Counted from the first letter of the stretch, positions 32,983-43,629 are shown. The stretch is DNA of 64,000 nucleotides from Vibrio pelagius (GCF_024347575.1 NZ_AP025503.1:2356001-2420000); one strand, 5' to 3'. Numbers and translations are program-made. The notes: a model not told the origin generated them from the sequence alone.

Positions 32983-33214
32983 TTGATTGCAATTCCTTTT
33001 TTGTAACTTGGATTTGGTGATGACCAGAGCAAGCTTCAACTTCTACATCAAAAGCATGCTTGGATAAAAAGCTTACAATATCGGTCATTGAGCTCTGATC
33101 AGCAATATGTATCAGCAAAGACTGACCGTTTTCTAATTTAACACTGTGACGCTTGGCTAATAATAACGCCATTGGGCAGCGCTCTTGGCGTAAATCTAGA
33201 ATATTAGGTTTCAT
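32975..33214 (-). CDS. TusA-family sulfur carrier protein
   Basis: A 79-residue protein with the SirA/TusA fold. The signature LDLRQERCPMALLLAK holds the sulfur-carrying Cys (residue 13) in the CPxP-like motif, with Met in place of the usual Pro and then Ala-Leu. It presumably relays persulfide sulfur. It overlaps perM by 8 bases and is co-transcribed with it, divergent from bepA. TusA itself is not the only paralogue in Vibrio, so the exact pathway is open. Confidence 0.82.
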   Translation of the reverse strand: MKPNILDLRQERCPMALLLAKRHSVKLENGQSLLIHIADQSSMTDIVSFLSKHAFDVEVEACSGHHQIQVTKKELQSNA

Positions 33215-33393
33215 TATCTAGCTCGATGCTTATTATAAGGGTCGTATTGTAATCTGTTTTTAAAAACGTGCCATCTTTCATTCTACAACCTTTAGTTTGA
33301 CGCACGTAACGAAACAAAGGTGAGAACAGATAAAGAACCATTTCGTGTTGTCCTTGTCTTACTGTCAGAAGAAACGGAGTATTACTGACTAAT

Positions 33394-34848
33394 ATGTTTA
33401 AACGCGCTCGCTCAATAGCTTGCTTATGCATCGCTACAACACTCGGCACCCCATTACTGGCTCAAGCCAACAGCTTGGATCTTCCCGATATAGGCACAGC
33501 TGCCGGCGGCACCCTGACCATAGACCAAGAGTTGATCTATGGTGATGCTTACATGCGCATCATTCGTAGTAGTCAGCCTGTAATCAATGACCCGGTACTC
33601 AATCAATACATTGACAGCTTGGGTCACCAACTCGTTGCCAACGCCAACGATGTAAAAACGCCGTTCAACTTTTTCATGATTCGCGACAGGAATATCAATG
33701 CATTCGCCTTCTTTGGTGGCTATGTCGCATTACACTCTGGACTGTTTCTACACGCTCAATCAGAGAGTGAACTGGCTTCAGTACTGGCTCACGAGATTGC
33801 ACACGTAACTCAACGCCACTTAGCGCGAAGCATGGAAGACCAAGCGCGCCGCTCTCCTGCAACCATTGCTGCACTCGCTGCATCAGTGTTATTGGCAATC
33901 GCAGCGCCAGAAGCGGGTATCGCAGCGCTAACCGCAACAACGGCTGGCAACATGCAGAGCCAAATTAACTACACGCGCAGCAATGAGAAAGAAGCAGACC
34001 GCTTTGGTATCAGCACTATGGCTAAGGCTGGATTTGATGTGAATGCGATGCCACGCTTCTTTGGTCGTCTTGCCGACGAGTACCGCTATGCAAGTACACC
34101 TCCACCTATGTTGCTGACTCACCCATTGCCAGAAGATCGTATTACCGATTCGCGCGCACGTGCCCGCAGCTATCCACCTCTAAAGCTCGCGCCATCACTT
34201 GATTACCACTTAGCAAGAGCGCGTATTGTGGCTCGTTATGCGGGGATTGATGGTGATGCGGCATTGGACTGGTTTGAACGTAAATTGAAGAAAGCACCAG
34301 CATCGATAATACCGTCTCTAGAATATGGGCAGGCGCTAGTGTACCTAGATACCAAGAAGCTCGATAAGGCCGAACCGATTCTAAACAAGCTGATCACCAA
34401 TGACCCAACCAACCTTTTCTATCTCGATGCGATCTCGGATCTGCACATCGAACAGAAGAAACCTCAAATGGCGATCAAAGAGCTCAAAGCGGCATTGGTA
34501 CGTCAACCCAACAACCCCGTACTGACCATCAATTACGCTAATGCGCTACTTGAGAACGAAGAGCTGCAAGAAGCGATTCGAGTGCTACAACGTTACACTC
34601 ACGATAACCCAAATGACACCAATGGTTGGCACTTACTGTCAAAGGCGAATATCGATTTGGGGAACAGTGACGAAGACTTAGCGGCACGAGCAGAAATTTT
34701 AGCTCTACAAGCGAACTGGAACAAAGCCATTCAGTACTACACTCAAGCCAGCCAGATAGCCGAGCTAGGAAGTCTAAAACAAGCGCGTTACGACGCACGT
34801 ATTGACCAATTAATGATTCAACGTGAACGCTTCTTAGCACTACAATAG
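33394..34848 (+). CDS. bepA: Beta-barrel assembly-enhancing protease BepA
   Basis: A 484-residue periplasmic metalloprotease and chaperone that promotes LptD folding and removes misfolded outer-membrane proteins. A signal peptide occupies about residues 1-25 (ending LLAQA). The M48 zinc motif HEIAH occurs in VLAHEIAHVTQRH, with the third ligand Glu in NEKEADRFG. TPR repeats fill about residues 300-480. ATG at 33394. It heads a plus-strand run with arsC, a flavodoxin-like gene and DUF2069, close together. Confidence 0.95.
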   Translation: MFKRARSIACLCIATTLGTPLLAQANSLDLPDIGTAAGGTLTIDQELIYGDAYMRIIRSSQPVINDPVLNQYIDSLGHQLVANANDVKTPFNFFMIRDRNINAFAFFGGYVALHSGLFLHAQSESELASVLAHEIAHVTQRHLARSMEDQARRSPATIAALAASVLLAIAAPEAGIAALTATTAGNMQSQINYTRSNEKEADRFGISTMAKAGFDVNAMPRFFGRLADEYRYASTPPPMLLTHPLPEDRITDSRARARSYPPLKLAPSLDYHLARARIVARYAGIDGDAALDWFERKLKKAPASIIPSLEYGQALVYLDTKKLDKAEPILNKLITNDPTNLFYLDAISDLHIEQKKPQMAIKELKAALVRQPNNPVLTINYANALLENEELQEAIRVLQRYTHDNPNDTNGWHLLSKANIDLGNSDEDLAARAEILALQANWNKAIQYYTQASQIAELGSLKQARYDARIDQLMIQRERFLALQ

Positions 34849-34937
34849 CGATTATCTAAAACAAGACTCAACCTGTGAGAGTAGCAACTACGTGGCTCTC
34901 ACAGCAATAAACCAAAAAATAATACCGAGGAAGCACC

Positions 34938-35288
34938 ATGTCTGTCGTAATTTATCATAACCCTCGCTGCTCAAAGAGCCGTCAAACTCTAGCGATTCTT
35001 GAAGAAAATGGGGTTCAACCTGAAATCATCAAATACCTAGAGACACCACTGTCTGTTGAGCAGATCAAGGTTCTGTTTTCTCAATTAGGTTTTGAAAGCG
35101 TTCGTGAGATGATGAGAACGAAAGAAGCGGATTACAAAGAAGCGAACCTAGGCGATAGTTCAGTAACCGATGAGCAGCTGTTCGCGGCGATGGCGGATAA
35201 CCCAAAACTATTTGAACGCCCTGTTGTTGTTGCTAATAACCGCGCAAAAATCGGCCGTCCACCAGAGCAAGTACTAGAGATCCTATAA
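34938..35288 (+). CDS. arsC: Arsenate reductase (glutaredoxin type)
   Basis: A 116-residue ArsC. The active-site Cys is at residue 11 in YHNPRCSKSRQTL, and the conserved Arg-containing RPVVV stretch lies near residue 93 (FERPVVV). It reduces arsenate to arsenite with glutathione and glutaredoxin. It starts 89 bases after bepA with an ACCGAGGAAG ribosome binding site. No arsenite pump is nearby, so a wider redox role is possible. Confidence 0.92.
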   Translation: MSVVIYHNPRCSKSRQTLAILEENGVQPEIIKYLETPLSVEQIKVLFSQLGFESVREMMRTKEADYKEANLGDSSVTDEQLFAAMADNPKLFERPVVVANNRAKIGRPPEQVLEIL

Positions 35289-35885
<597 letters not shown>

Positions 35886-35887
35886 TT

Positions 35888-36322
35888 ATGTATATGTCTG
35901 AGAAAGCGATGTCTCCCAAGACTAAGCTATTTCGTTACTTTGCTTTGGTGGGGAACTTATTGCTTTTGGGCTGGGTAGTTGCATGGCAGATGACCCTTTC
36001 CCCACACCCTCATTTAGACAACGTCACACTGGCGATTGTATGGGCGGTACCGCTGCTTTTGCCACTACCGGGTATTTTGTCGGCTAAGCCATACACCCAT
36101 GCGTGGGCGAATTTCATTTTAATGCTCTACTTTCTTCATGCATTAACGATTTTGTATGTCGATGGTGGGGAGCGCATGCTCGCGGCAGTTGAGCTTCTGC
36201 TCACGACCTTAGGTTTCGCAGGCAACATTCTGTTTGCTCGTTTCCGAGCGAGAGAACTGGGCATTAAGCTTAAACGCCTATCTGAAGTCGAAAAGAGAGA
36301 GAAAGCCAAGTTTGAACAGTAA
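35888..36322 (+). CDS. DUF2069 membrane protein
   Basis: About 144 residues with four membrane helices and a basic C-terminal tail (ARELGIKLKRLSEVEKREKAK). It matches the DUF2069 family, whose function is unknown. ATG at 35888 follows AAGGA by about 11 bases; ATG at 35894 and an upstream TTG are possible. It is the last gene of the bepA string. A short repeat element begins at its stop codon. Confidence 0.8.
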   Translation: MYMSEKAMSPKTKLFRYFALVGNLLLLGWVVAWQMTLSPHPHLDNVTLAIVWAVPLLLPLPGILSAKPYTHAWANFILMLYFLHALTILYVDGGERMLAAVELLLTTLGFAGNILFARFRARELGIKLKRLSEVEKREKAKFEQ

Positions 36323-36483
36323 TACCAATCGTAGTAAATAACTGATTATCCTAGCTTGTTAAAACGCTTGATAACTGCGTTAGAATTTTTGATTGTAGAA
36401 TAACTACTTACCAAAAAATTCTGCCTTGTTCTTAAGCCTTTTCCCGGCGCTATTTTTGACCACCTATTTACTGTGATTGGTAT
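36322..36483. repeat. MITE-like palindromic element of Vibrio intergenic type
   Basis: About 162 bases bounded by 19-base inverted ends with two mismatches: ATACCAATCGTAGTAAATA at the left and TATTTACTGTGATTGGTAT at the right. No ORF inside. The left end overlaps the DUF2069 stop codon. ATACCAATC...GATTGGTAT elements of this type are scattered in Vibrio genomes and are presumed non-autonomous. Confidence 0.7.
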
Positions 36484-36540
36484 AATTGGTAGGAGCGCTC
36501 TTCGTTAGCACCGCTATCGATTACAACACCCAACAGCTAT

Positions 36541-36566
36541 AAAAAAGCCCTGCATTGCAGGGCTTT
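36541..36566 (-). terminator. Terminator of the DUF2066 gene
   Basis: Stem AAAGCCCTGCA/TGCAGGGCTTT with, on the minus strand, a six-base T-run. Confidence 0.85.
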
Positions 36567-36584
36567 CCTCATTTTAAAGCTCGA

Positions 36585-37844
36585 TTATCGAATCCACTCG
36601 TAAACCAGGCTTGGCTTTAGCTGTTTTGGAGCTCTGGTCGTCTCAACAACTTCACTGCCTGCCACTTCTCCGGCTGCTTCTTCACTGACATTCGTTTCTG
36701 ACTTGACGTCCGATGCTTTGACTTCCGCAGATAAGTTACTTGGAGTGACCACTTGAGGCGCATTCTCAGCTTCCGGTTGTGGTTCAACGCCACCCACCGA
36801 CAAGGTGTTGTCTTGTGCTTCAAATTCAGGCGCTTGCTCTGGCTCTAAGTAAGAAGCTTCAATCTTCGCCACTGAGCGTAGTCTCTCAACCTCATTCTCA
36901 AATTCATCTTGAGTCGATAGCAGATGGATTCTGAACGTCACTCCATGATTCTGAATTTTAAGAATATCTAGGCTTGCTACCGAGTTGAGCGCTTTTAACG
37001 CATTCTCTAGCTCGAAGAAGTCTTGCGCACTATTCAAGCTAATGAACTGTGCCAGAATTGACTCCGACGACTCGCTTGCGACCGTGACCGCACTTTTCGC
37101 TGCATAGTAGTTACTGATCTCGTTAACCAATGATTGAGACGCCGAAGCACCACTGCCTGAAATAGAGCCTGTGACCGGTGACTTCGGTGAACTGGTTATT
37201 TGGTTGGGTTGTTGATCGTAAAGCGTCCAGCGTAGACCTGAAGGCTGAGCACGCACAACCAACACCGCATCCACGGGGTAACGCTGGCTTGCTTGACTGA
37301 TAGGTGAAACAAAGCCGCCCCACAGATCAGAGGTTGCAATGCCTGTAATGTCGTCGAAGTCACCCACTGGTAACGTAATCGGTAGGCCACGCAATTTTGC
37401 ATTCTGTTGAATGCCTGCCGCTAATTCAGAATTCGAGTGCTCCCAAACGATATTCTTGTCGTAGTTCTGCTCTTCAACTAGCCACACTAAGACGTTGGAA
37501 CGTGTTTCAGGCCAGTATGGTAATTGCGCTTGAGTCAGTAGGTTGCGAATCTGAGCGCCATTAAAGCGCATGCGCAGCGTAGTTTGCTCGCTTTCTTCCC
37601 CAAAACCCATTTGTGACAGGTACTGAGCGCTTTGGCGCATCGCCTTCTGTACTGTCTTGTTCTCGGCAACGTCTGTTTGACCAGTTGCCCGAACCAGCAC
37701 CTGTTGCATACCTTCATTTCTAGCCGCTCTTTCTGGCTCGTTCTGTTCTGAGTTGATAGCAACTTCGGCACTAAAAATATCCACCTGAGTCAGTGCATAA
37801 CTCGGTGCAACCAAAAGCCCCATCAACAATGCTAAATAACGCAT
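36585..37844 (-). CDS. DUF2066 domain protein, secreted
   Basis: About 419 residues. A signal peptide is visible (MRYLALLMGLLVAPSYA), followed by a DUF2066 domain (about 20-330) and a disordered, Glu/Ala-rich C-terminus. The function of the family is unknown; a periplasmic location is expected. ATG at 37844 is chosen because it begins the signal peptide and follows AGGA; the longer frame from 37886 spoils it. It lies between the bepA string and uraA. Confidence 0.85.
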   Translation of the reverse strand: MRYLALLMGLLVAPSYALTQVDIFSAEVAINSEQNEPERAARNEGMQQVLVRATGQTDVAENKTVQKAMRQSAQYLSQMGFGEESEQTTLRMRFNGAQIRNLLTQAQLPYWPETRSNVLVWLVEEQNYDKNIVWEHSNSELAAGIQQNAKLRGLPITLPVGDFDDITGIATSDLWGGFVSPISQASQRYPVDAVLVVRAQPSGLRWTLYDQQPNQITSSPKSPVTGSISGSGASASQSLVNEISNYYAAKSAVTVASESSESILAQFISLNSAQDFFELENALKALNSVASLDILKIQNHGVTFRIHLLSTQDEFENEVERLRSVAKIEASYLEPEQAPEFEAQDNTLSVGGVEPQPEAENAPQVVTPSNLSAEVKASDVKSETNVSEEAAGEVAGSEVVETTRAPKQLKPSLVYEWIR

Positions 37845-38111
37845 ATCGATCCTAGTCTTTAAATCTTGTGCTCTGATGATAAGCAACTATAAGTAACTGG
37901 GCAAGGAAGATAGCGGATACTCGATTGAATATCCGAGAATTGGTAGGGTGTTAGATAGCTTTCAAAGAAAAATAGCGAACACTTAAGTGATAATGCACAT
38001 ATTTCCGGCAAATGAGAGAGAAATTTGACATAACCTATACAGCAATCGATTGCTAAGTGATAGAATCCCGCGAATTTGTTTTTTACTTCACGATTAGCTC
38101 AAGGACTTATC

Positions 38112-39350
38112 ATGAAAAATGCTTTACAAGGCGCGCAGATGCTCTTTGTCGCCTTTGGTGCACTGGTATTAGTTCCCCTACTTACCGGTCTAGATCCCAA
38201 TGTCGCGCTTTTCGGTGCTGGTATTGGTACCCTTCTCTTCCAAGTCATTACTCGCCGTTCGGTTCCAATTTTTTTAGCCTCCTCTTTCGCGTTTATCGCA
38301 CCGATCATGTTTGGCGTACAAACTTGGGGCATAGGTGCCACAATGGGCGGCCTAATGGCAGCGGGTGTGGTTTATGTGCTAATGGGTGGCTTAATTAAAG
38401 TTCGCGGCGTTGGTTTTATCCATAAGCTATTACCACCAGTGGTAGTGGGCCCGGTTATCATGGTTATCGGTCTTGGCCTAGCACCGGTAGCCGTTAACAT
38501 GGCACTAGGTAAAACTGGAGACGGCGCAGTACAGTTGGTGGATGCCGATGCCGCTCTTTGGATCTCAGCAATCTCACTGGTTGTGACTATCATTATTAGC
38601 GTATTCGCTAAAGGCTTTTTGAAACTACTGCCAATCTTTGGTGGTATCGTCGCAGGTTACATCACAAGCTTGGTGTACGGTGCGGTCGACTTTACTCCGG
38701 TAGCTCAAGCCTCTTGGTTGGCTATGCCTAACTTTGTTGCGCCTGAATTTAACATCAATGCCATCTTCTTCATGGTGTTTGTTGCGATCGCACCTGCCGT
38801 TGAGCACGTTGGCGACATGCTTGCCATTTCGAACGTAACGGGTAAAGACTACCTTAAAAAGCCAGGCCTGCACCGCACCATCACAGGTGACGGTGTGGCA
38901 ACGATTGCGGCTTCGATGCTGGGCGCGCCACCAAACACAACTTACAGCGAAGTAACGGGGGCAGTAATGCTAACCAAAGCGTTCAACCCAGTGATCATGA
39001 CTTGGGCTGCAGTCACAGCTATCGTGCTTGCGCTTGTTGGTAAGCTAGGTGCATTACTGCAAACCATCCCGGTTCCAGTAATGGGCGGTATTATGATTCT
39101 ACTGTTTGGTTCTATTGCAACAGTTGGCCTAAATACGCTCATCAAAAACCAAGTTGACCTACACAAATCACGTAACCTAGTGATCGTTGGTGTAACACTG
39201 GTATTTGGTATCGGCGGCATGGCTTTTGGTATCGGTGATTTCAGTCTTCAGGGTGTGAGCTTGTGTGGTATCGTCGCAATCCTACTAAACCTTGTACTGC
39301 CGGAAGAGCTAGGTGAGAACCAGTCGGTAGACACTGCACAGATCAAGTAG
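38112..39350 (+). CDS. uraA: Uracil permease UraA
   Basis: A 412-residue inner-membrane transporter of the NCS2 family with about 14 helices. It imports uracil by proton symport. Visible motifs: the conserved Glu in APAVEHVGDML and ITGDGVATIAASMLGAPPNTTYSE, where E lines the substrate site. ATG at 38112 follows AAGGAC. It is convergent with upp, which uses uracil, and the two share the terminator at 39372. Confidence 0.95.
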   Translation: MKNALQGAQMLFVAFGALVLVPLLTGLDPNVALFGAGIGTLLFQVITRRSVPIFLASSFAFIAPIMFGVQTWGIGATMGGLMAAGVVYVLMGGLIKVRGVGFIHKLLPPVVVGPVIMVIGLGLAPVAVNMALGKTGDGAVQLVDADAALWISAISLVVTIIISVFAKGFLKLLPIFGGIVAGYITSLVYGAVDFTPVAQASWLAMPNFVAPEFNINAIFFMVFVAIAPAVEHVGDMLAISNVTGKDYLKKPGLHRTITGDGVATIAASMLGAPPNTTYSEVTGAVMLTKAFNPVIMTWAAVTAIVLALVGKLGALLQTIPVPVMGGIMILLFGSIATVGLNTLIKNQVDLHKSRNLVIVGVTLVFGIGGMAFGIGDFSLQGVSLCGIVAILLNLVLPEELGENQSVDTAQIK

Positions 39351-39371
39351 TCGAACAAATCGAGAACAAAT

Positions 39372-39408
39372 AAAAAGGGAGCGTATCAAATGATACGCTC
39401 CCTTTTTT
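39372..39408. terminator. Bidirectional terminator between uraA and upp
   Basis: A 16-bp stem AAAAAGGGAGCGTATC/GATACGCTCCCTTTTT with an AAAT loop, T-rich on both strands. Confidence 0.9.
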
Positions 39409-39446
39409 ACTGTAGGCCGTAACAAATATCGCTACGACCAACCGAA

Positions 39447-40073
39447 TTACTTAGTACCGAAGATCTTATCGCCAGCATCACCTAGACCAGGAACAATGTA
39501 GCCCTTGTCGTTTAGCTTCTCATCGATTGCCGCAGTGTAAAGCTCTACATCTGGGTGTGCTTTCTCAAGCGCTGCAATGCCTTCTGGAGCAGCAACAAGA
39601 ACAAGAATCTTAAAGTGCTTACAACCTTTCTCTTTCATAAGGTCGATAGTTGCGATCATTGAGCCACCCGTTGCTAGCATTGGGTCAACAACAAGAGCAA
39701 TACGCTCCTCGATATTAGACGCTAGCTTGTTGAAGTATGGTACAGGCTCAAGTGTTTCTTCATCACGGTAGATACCTACCACACTGATACGTGCACTTGG
39801 AATATGCTCTAAAACGCCATCCATCATACCAAGACCAGCACGTAGGATTGGCACAACGGTTACTTTCTTACCTTTAATTTGGTCAACTTCTACTGGACCA
39901 TTCCAGCCGTTGATCTCTACACGCTCAGTTTCGAAATCTGCTGTCGCTTCATATGTTAGAAGGCTACCCACCTCTGTTGCTAGTTCACGAAAACGCTTCG
40001 TGCTGATTTCGCCTTCACGCATCAGGCCAATCTTGTGCTTAACTAGCGGGTGTTTTACTTCAACAACTTTCAT
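39447..40073 (-). CDS. upp: Uracil phosphoribosyltransferase
   Basis: A 208-residue enzyme that makes UMP from uracil and PRPP (pyrimidine salvage). The PRPP loop [11 protein letters not shown] and the C-terminal uracil-binding [12 protein letters not shown] are present. ATG at 40073 gives the E. coli length and has GGAG upstream; the longer frame from 40088 is discarded. It is divergent from purM. Confidence 0.96.
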   Translation of the reverse strand: MKVVEVKHPLVKHKIGLMREGEISTKRFRELATEVGSLLTYEATADFETERVEINGWNGPVEVDQIKGKKVTVVPILRAGLGMMDGVLEHIPSARISVVGIYRDEETLEPVPYFNKLASNIEERIALVVDPMLATGGSMIATIDLMKEKGCKHFKILVLVAAPEGIAALEKAHPDVELYTAAIDEKLNDKGYIVPGLGDAGDKIFGTK

Positions 40074-40159
40074 TTCCAACTCCGGCAATATTTAAATAAA
40101 CCCACAGATTATACATCGTTTTTATCACATTTTCAGTATGTTTATTTGGCAAAAAATTC

Positions 40160-40175
40160 ACGCAAACGTTTGCTC
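40160..40175. promoter_or_regulatory. PurR-type operator upstream of purM
   Basis: ACGCAAACGTTTGCTC is close to the PurR consensus palindrome (ACGCAAACGTTTGCGT), two mismatches at the right end. It lies about 65 bases before the purM start, in the divergent upp/purM region. Purine repression of purMN, and possibly of upp, is inferred. Confidence 0.8.
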
Positions 40176-40240
40176 TTGTTTGGTAAGCCCTGTTAGAATA
40201 GCGCCGTTTTCACATCCAACTTAAGACCGAGGACTATCCC

Positions 40241-41281
40241 GTGAGCGGTAATAATTCTTCTCTAAGCTACAAAGACGCTGGTGTTGATATCGATGCAGGT
40301 AACGCACTAGTAGATCGTATTAAAGGTGCTGTAAAACGCACTCGTCGCCCAGAAGTAATGGGTGGCATTGGTGGCTTTGGCGCCCTATGTGAACTACCAA
40401 CTAAATACAAAGAGCCTGTACTGGTTTCAGGTACAGATGGTGTAGGTACTAAGCTTCGCCTTGCTTTGGATATGAAAAAACACGACACCATAGGTATCGA
40501 CCTAGTGGCAATGTGTGTGAACGACCTAATCGTTCAAGGTGCAGAACCTCTATTCTTCCTAGACTACTACGCGACAGGCAAGCTAGATGTTGATACAGCA
40601 GCAGATGTTGTATCTGGTATCGCTGAAGGTTGTGTTCAATCAGGCTGTGCACTGATTGGCGGTGAGACCGCTGAAATGCCGGGCATGTATGAAGGCGAAG
40701 ACTACGACGTAGCTGGCTTCTGTGTTGGTGTTGTTGAAAAAGCAGACATCATCGACGGCACTAAAGTAGCAGCGGGCGATGCACTTATCGCTGTTGGCTC
40801 AAGCGGCCCACACTCAAATGGCTACTCACTGATTCGTAAAGTACTAGAAGTATCTGGTGCAGATAAGAACGAAGAGCTAGAAGGTCGCACCATTGGTGAA
40901 CACCTACTAGAACCAACTAAGATTTACATCAAGTCAGCACTTAAGATGATTGCAGAGCATGATATTCATGCTATCTCGCACATCACTGGTGGTGGCTTCT
41001 GGGAGAACATCCCACGCGTACTTCCTGAAGGTACAAAAGCTGTCATCGATGGCAACAGCTGGGAATGGCCTGCTATCTTCAACTGGCTACAAGAGAAAGG
41101 TAACGTGGAGACATTTGAAATGTACCGCACTTTCAACTGTGGTGTTGGCCTAGTCGTTGCGCTTCCAAAAGAGCAAGCTGAAGCGGCTGTTGAACTACTA
41201 AAAGCTGAAGGCGAAAACGCTTGGGTGATTGGTGAAATCGCACAAGCCGCTGAAGGTGAAGAGCAAGTTGAAATCAACTAA
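40241..41281 (+). CDS. purM: Phosphoribosylformylglycinamidine cyclo-ligase
   Basis: A 346-residue AIR synthetase, the fifth step of purine synthesis, ATP-dependent. Family motifs: [34 protein letters not shown] and ISHITGGGF. The start is GTG at 40241, giving the standard [16 protein letters not shown]. It is followed by purN after about 130 bases, with a hairpin between them. Confidence 0.97.
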   Translation: MSGNNSSLSYKDAGVDIDAGNALVDRIKGAVKRTRRPEVMGGIGGFGALCELPTKYKEPVLVSGTDGVGTKLRLALDMKKHDTIGIDLVAMCVNDLIVQGAEPLFFLDYYATGKLDVDTAADVVSGIAEGCVQSGCALIGGETAEMPGMYEGEDYDVAGFCVGVVEKADIIDGTKVAAGDALIAVGSSGPHSNGYSLIRKVLEVSGADKNEELEGRTIGEHLLEPTKIYIKSALKMIAEHDIHAISHITGGGFWENIPRVLPEGTKAVIDGNSWEWPAIFNWLQEKGNVETFEMYRTFNCGVGLVVALPKEQAEAAVELLKAEGENAWVIGEIAQAAEGEEQVEIN

Positions 41282-41306
41282 GCTAAATTGCTAGCTCGCA
41301 CGATTA

Positions 41307-41333
41307 AGAATGAGGACTTTAGGTCCTCATTCT
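41307..41333 (+). terminator. Hairpin between purM and purN
   Basis: An 11-bp perfect stem AGAATGAGGAC/GTCCTCATTCT with a 5-base loop but no proper T-run. Probably partial termination or attenuation within purMN. Confidence 0.55.
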
Positions 41334-41411
41334 GCTATTCACGCCCCAGAAAACCTTAAAATATGTAGGTAAATTGTTATTTACTTTCACTTATCGCGTT
41401 TTGATATCTCT

Positions 41412-42068
41412 ATGAAAAATAATGCTCCTCAGAAAAACATCGTTGTTTTGATCTCCGGCAGCGGAAGCAACCTCCAAGCAATCCTAGATGCTTGCCAGAA
41501 CCAGTACATTAATGCTTCTGTTAAAGCGGTTTTCTCAAATAAAGCAGAGGCATATGGCCTAGAGCGTGCTCGTATCACAGAAGTCCCGGCGCACTCTCTT
41601 GACCCAAAATCATTTGAATCACGAGAAGCTTTCGATCGCGAGTTAATGCAACAGATCGATGCCTATCAACCAGACTTAATTGTTCTTGCTGGTTACATGC
41701 GTATTCTGAGTGCTGACTTTGTTCGTCATTACTTGGGGAGAATGATTAATATCCACCCTTCACTACTGCCGAAATACCCAGGTCTACATACACACCAAAG
41801 AGCCATTGATGCCAAAGACAAAGAGCACGGAACCAGTGTCCACTTTGTCACGGAAGAGCTAGACGGTGGACCAGTGATCTTACAAGCTAAGGTGCCTGTT
41901 TTTGCAGAGGACGATGCAGACGAATTAGCAAGCCGAGTATTAACACAAGAGCACCAAATCTATCCATTGGTGTGTCAATGGTTCTGTGATGATAGATTAG
42001 TGATGAAAGAGGGTTGTGCCAAGCTCGATGGGAACACGCTTGGCAAGCATGGCTACGCACAAGACTAG
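41412..42068 (+). CDS. purN: Phosphoribosylglycinamide formyltransferase
   Basis: A 218-residue enzyme transferring formyl from 10-formyl-THF to GAR, the third step of purine synthesis. Motifs: VLISGSGSNLQAI (phosphate binding), LAGYMRILS, INIHPSLLPKYPGLHTH with catalytic Asn and His, and HGTSVHFVTEELDGGP with the catalytic Asp. Slightly longer at the C-terminus than the E. coli enzyme. Confidence 0.96.
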   Translation: MKNNAPQKNIVVLISGSGSNLQAILDACQNQYINASVKAVFSNKAEAYGLERARITEVPAHSLDPKSFESREAFDRELMQQIDAYQPDLIVLAGYMRILSADFVRHYLGRMINIHPSLLPKYPGLHTHQRAIDAKDKEHGTSVHFVTEELDGGPVILQAKVPVFAEDDADELASRVLTQEHQIYPLVCQWFCDDRLVMKEGCAKLDGNTLGKHGYAQD

Positions 42069-42096
42069 ACGAAGAAAACATATCAGTTCGAACAAT

Positions 42097-42119
42097 AAAG
42101 GCCGCATTGCGGCCTTTTT
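42097..42119 (+). terminator. Terminator of purMN
   Basis: Stem AAAGGCCGC/GCGGCCTTT with an ATT loop and a T-run. Confidence 0.9.
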
Positions 42120-42137
42120 AATGTTTTGAGCTTGGTG

Positions 42138-42983
42138 TTACTCTAAAGGTTCGGTTGGAGCTTGGCTTGCCACCTTTTTAGGAGCGTACGCCACATCAGC
42201 TAAAGCTTGATGATTAGACTCAATCAATTCACCGAAATGGAACAGCGCAAACTCGCCAGGCTTCATGCGCGCCCACTCTTCATTATCCGTTAATGGTTGT
42301 GTAGCAACGACACTCACCACATCATTCGGCGTGGTCTCTTCCTGAAAATTGATCTCAACATCTTCATCAATCAGGCTCGCTTTACCAAACGGAGCGCGTC
42401 GCGTAATCCAGTAAAGATGGTTAGTGCAATATGTCATCACGTACTCGCCATCGCTCAACAGCATATTAAATACACCTTTTTCTCGCAGTTTGTCACAACA
42501 CTCAGCAACAAAGCGGAACATCCCCATCATATCTTGAGGAGGCTCTGGAAAACGGTCTTCTAACTGCTTAATAAGCCAGCAAAACGACAACTCACTGTCT
42601 GTTTGACCAACTGGACGAAAGCGGCCGCTTTCAAGGTCATCATAGCCGGTTAACTGACCATTGTGAGCAAAGGTCCAATACTGACCCCATAACTCGCGCG
42701 TAAAAGGATGAGTATTTTCTAGGTTAACACCACCACGATTTGCTTGACGGATATGACTGACTACAGCACAGCTTTTAATTGGATAGTTTTGAACCAACTC
42801 TGCGATCTTGGACTCACAGCTTGGAGTCGGGTCCTTAAAAGTGCGAAAGCCTTTTCCTTCATAGAAGGTAATACCCCAACCATCTCGGTGCGGGCCAGTC
42901 TTACCACCACGTTGCATCAGGCCAGTAAAACTGAAACAAATATCCGTTGGCACATTAGCGCTCATGCCGAGCAATTCACACAT
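42138..42983 (-). CDS. yafJ: Class II glutamine amidotransferase, YafJ-like
   Basis: About 281 residues. The mature N-terminus begins with Cys2 (MCELLGMSA), the nucleophile of class II amidotransferases, and HTHPFTRELW-like and GQLTGYDDL segments support the fold. The acceptor reaction of YafJ proteins is not established. ATG at 42983 is required to place Cys at position 2; the longer frame to 43010 is rejected. It lies next to gmhA on the same strand, an arrangement also seen in E. coli. Confidence 0.9.
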   Translation of the reverse strand: MCELLGMSANVPTDICFSFTGLMQRGGKTGPHRDGWGITFYEGKGFRTFKDPTPSCESKIAELVQNYPIKSCAVVSHIRQANRGGVNLENTHPFTRELWGQYWTFAHNGQLTGYDDLESGRFRPVGQTDSELSFCWLIKQLEDRFPEPPQDMMGMFRFVAECCDKLREKGVFNMLLSDGEYVMTYCTNHLYWITRRAPFGKASLIDEDVEINFQEETTPNDVVSVVATQPLTDNEEWARMKPGEFALFHFGELIESNHQALADVAYAPKKVASQAPTEPLE

Positions 42984-43053
42984 GGTTAAGCCTACTCCCT
43001 CTTCAACCAAACATGGAGCTCAAATCAAAGAGCTCCAATCTGCTACTACGTTT

Positions 43054-43629
43054 TTATTCCATCTCTTTTTCAACAAGTTGAATGATGATGTGAATGATCT
43101 TGATATGAATTTCTTGGATACGATCGGCGTAACCGAAATGCGGAACACGGATTTCAATATCCGCACAACCAGCCATTTTACCACCATCCTTACCCGTCAA
43201 AGCGATGGTCTTCATACCTTTCGCCTGAGCGGATTCAATCGCCTTCAGGATGTTACCTGAATTACCAGACGTTGATAGGCCGAACAACACATCACCCTTG
43301 CGGCCAACCGCTTCAACGTAACGAGAGAAAACGTAGTCGTAGCCAAAGTCGTTACTCACACAAGAAAGGTGGCTCGGATCAGAAATAGCGATACCGGCAT
43401 AACCAGGGCGGTTTTCACGGTAGCGACCAGTTAGCTCTTCCGCAAAGTGCATCGCGTCACAGTGTGAGCCACCGTTACCACAAGAAAGTACTTTACCCTC
43501 TTGTTTAAAAGAATCAGCAATCATCTTAGCTGCTGCTTCAATTTGCGCGATGTTGTGATCATCACTTAAAAACTTGTTCAGAACCTCAGCAGCTTCGTTT
43601 AATTCACTTTTGATTAGGTCTTGGTACAT
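43054..43629 (-). CDS. gmhA: Sedoheptulose-7-phosphate isomerase
   Basis: A 191-residue SIS-domain enzyme making D-glycero-D-manno-heptose 7-phosphate for lipopolysaccharide core. Motifs: [21 protein letters not shown], where the metal-binding His and Glu lie, and [10 protein letters not shown]. It lies 70 bases upstream of yafJ and may share its transcript. The start is ATG at 43629. Confidence 0.95.
   Translation of the reverse strand: MYQDLIKSELNEAAEVLNKFLSDDHNIAQIEAAAKMIADSFKQEGKVLSCGNGGSHCDAMHFAEELTGRYRENRPGYAGIAISDPSHLSCVSNDFGYDYVFSRYVEAVGRKGDVLFGLSTSGNSGNILKAIESAQAKGMKTIALTGKDGGKMAGCADIEIRVPHFGYADRIQEIHIKIIHIIIQLVEKEME

Noticed and set aside
33204..33449. 81-codon minus-strand frame across the tusA/bepA divergent region
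   Set aside because: It overlaps the bepA signal-peptide coding region and the promoters; composition is not gene-like and no family is recognised.
36617..37402. Several minus-strand frames inside the DUF2066 gene
   Set aside because: Out-of-frame shadows with basic, low-complexity sequence.
38057..38398. Overlapping 113-codon frame across the uraA start
   Set aside because: Shadow frame inside a conserved transporter gene; no family features.
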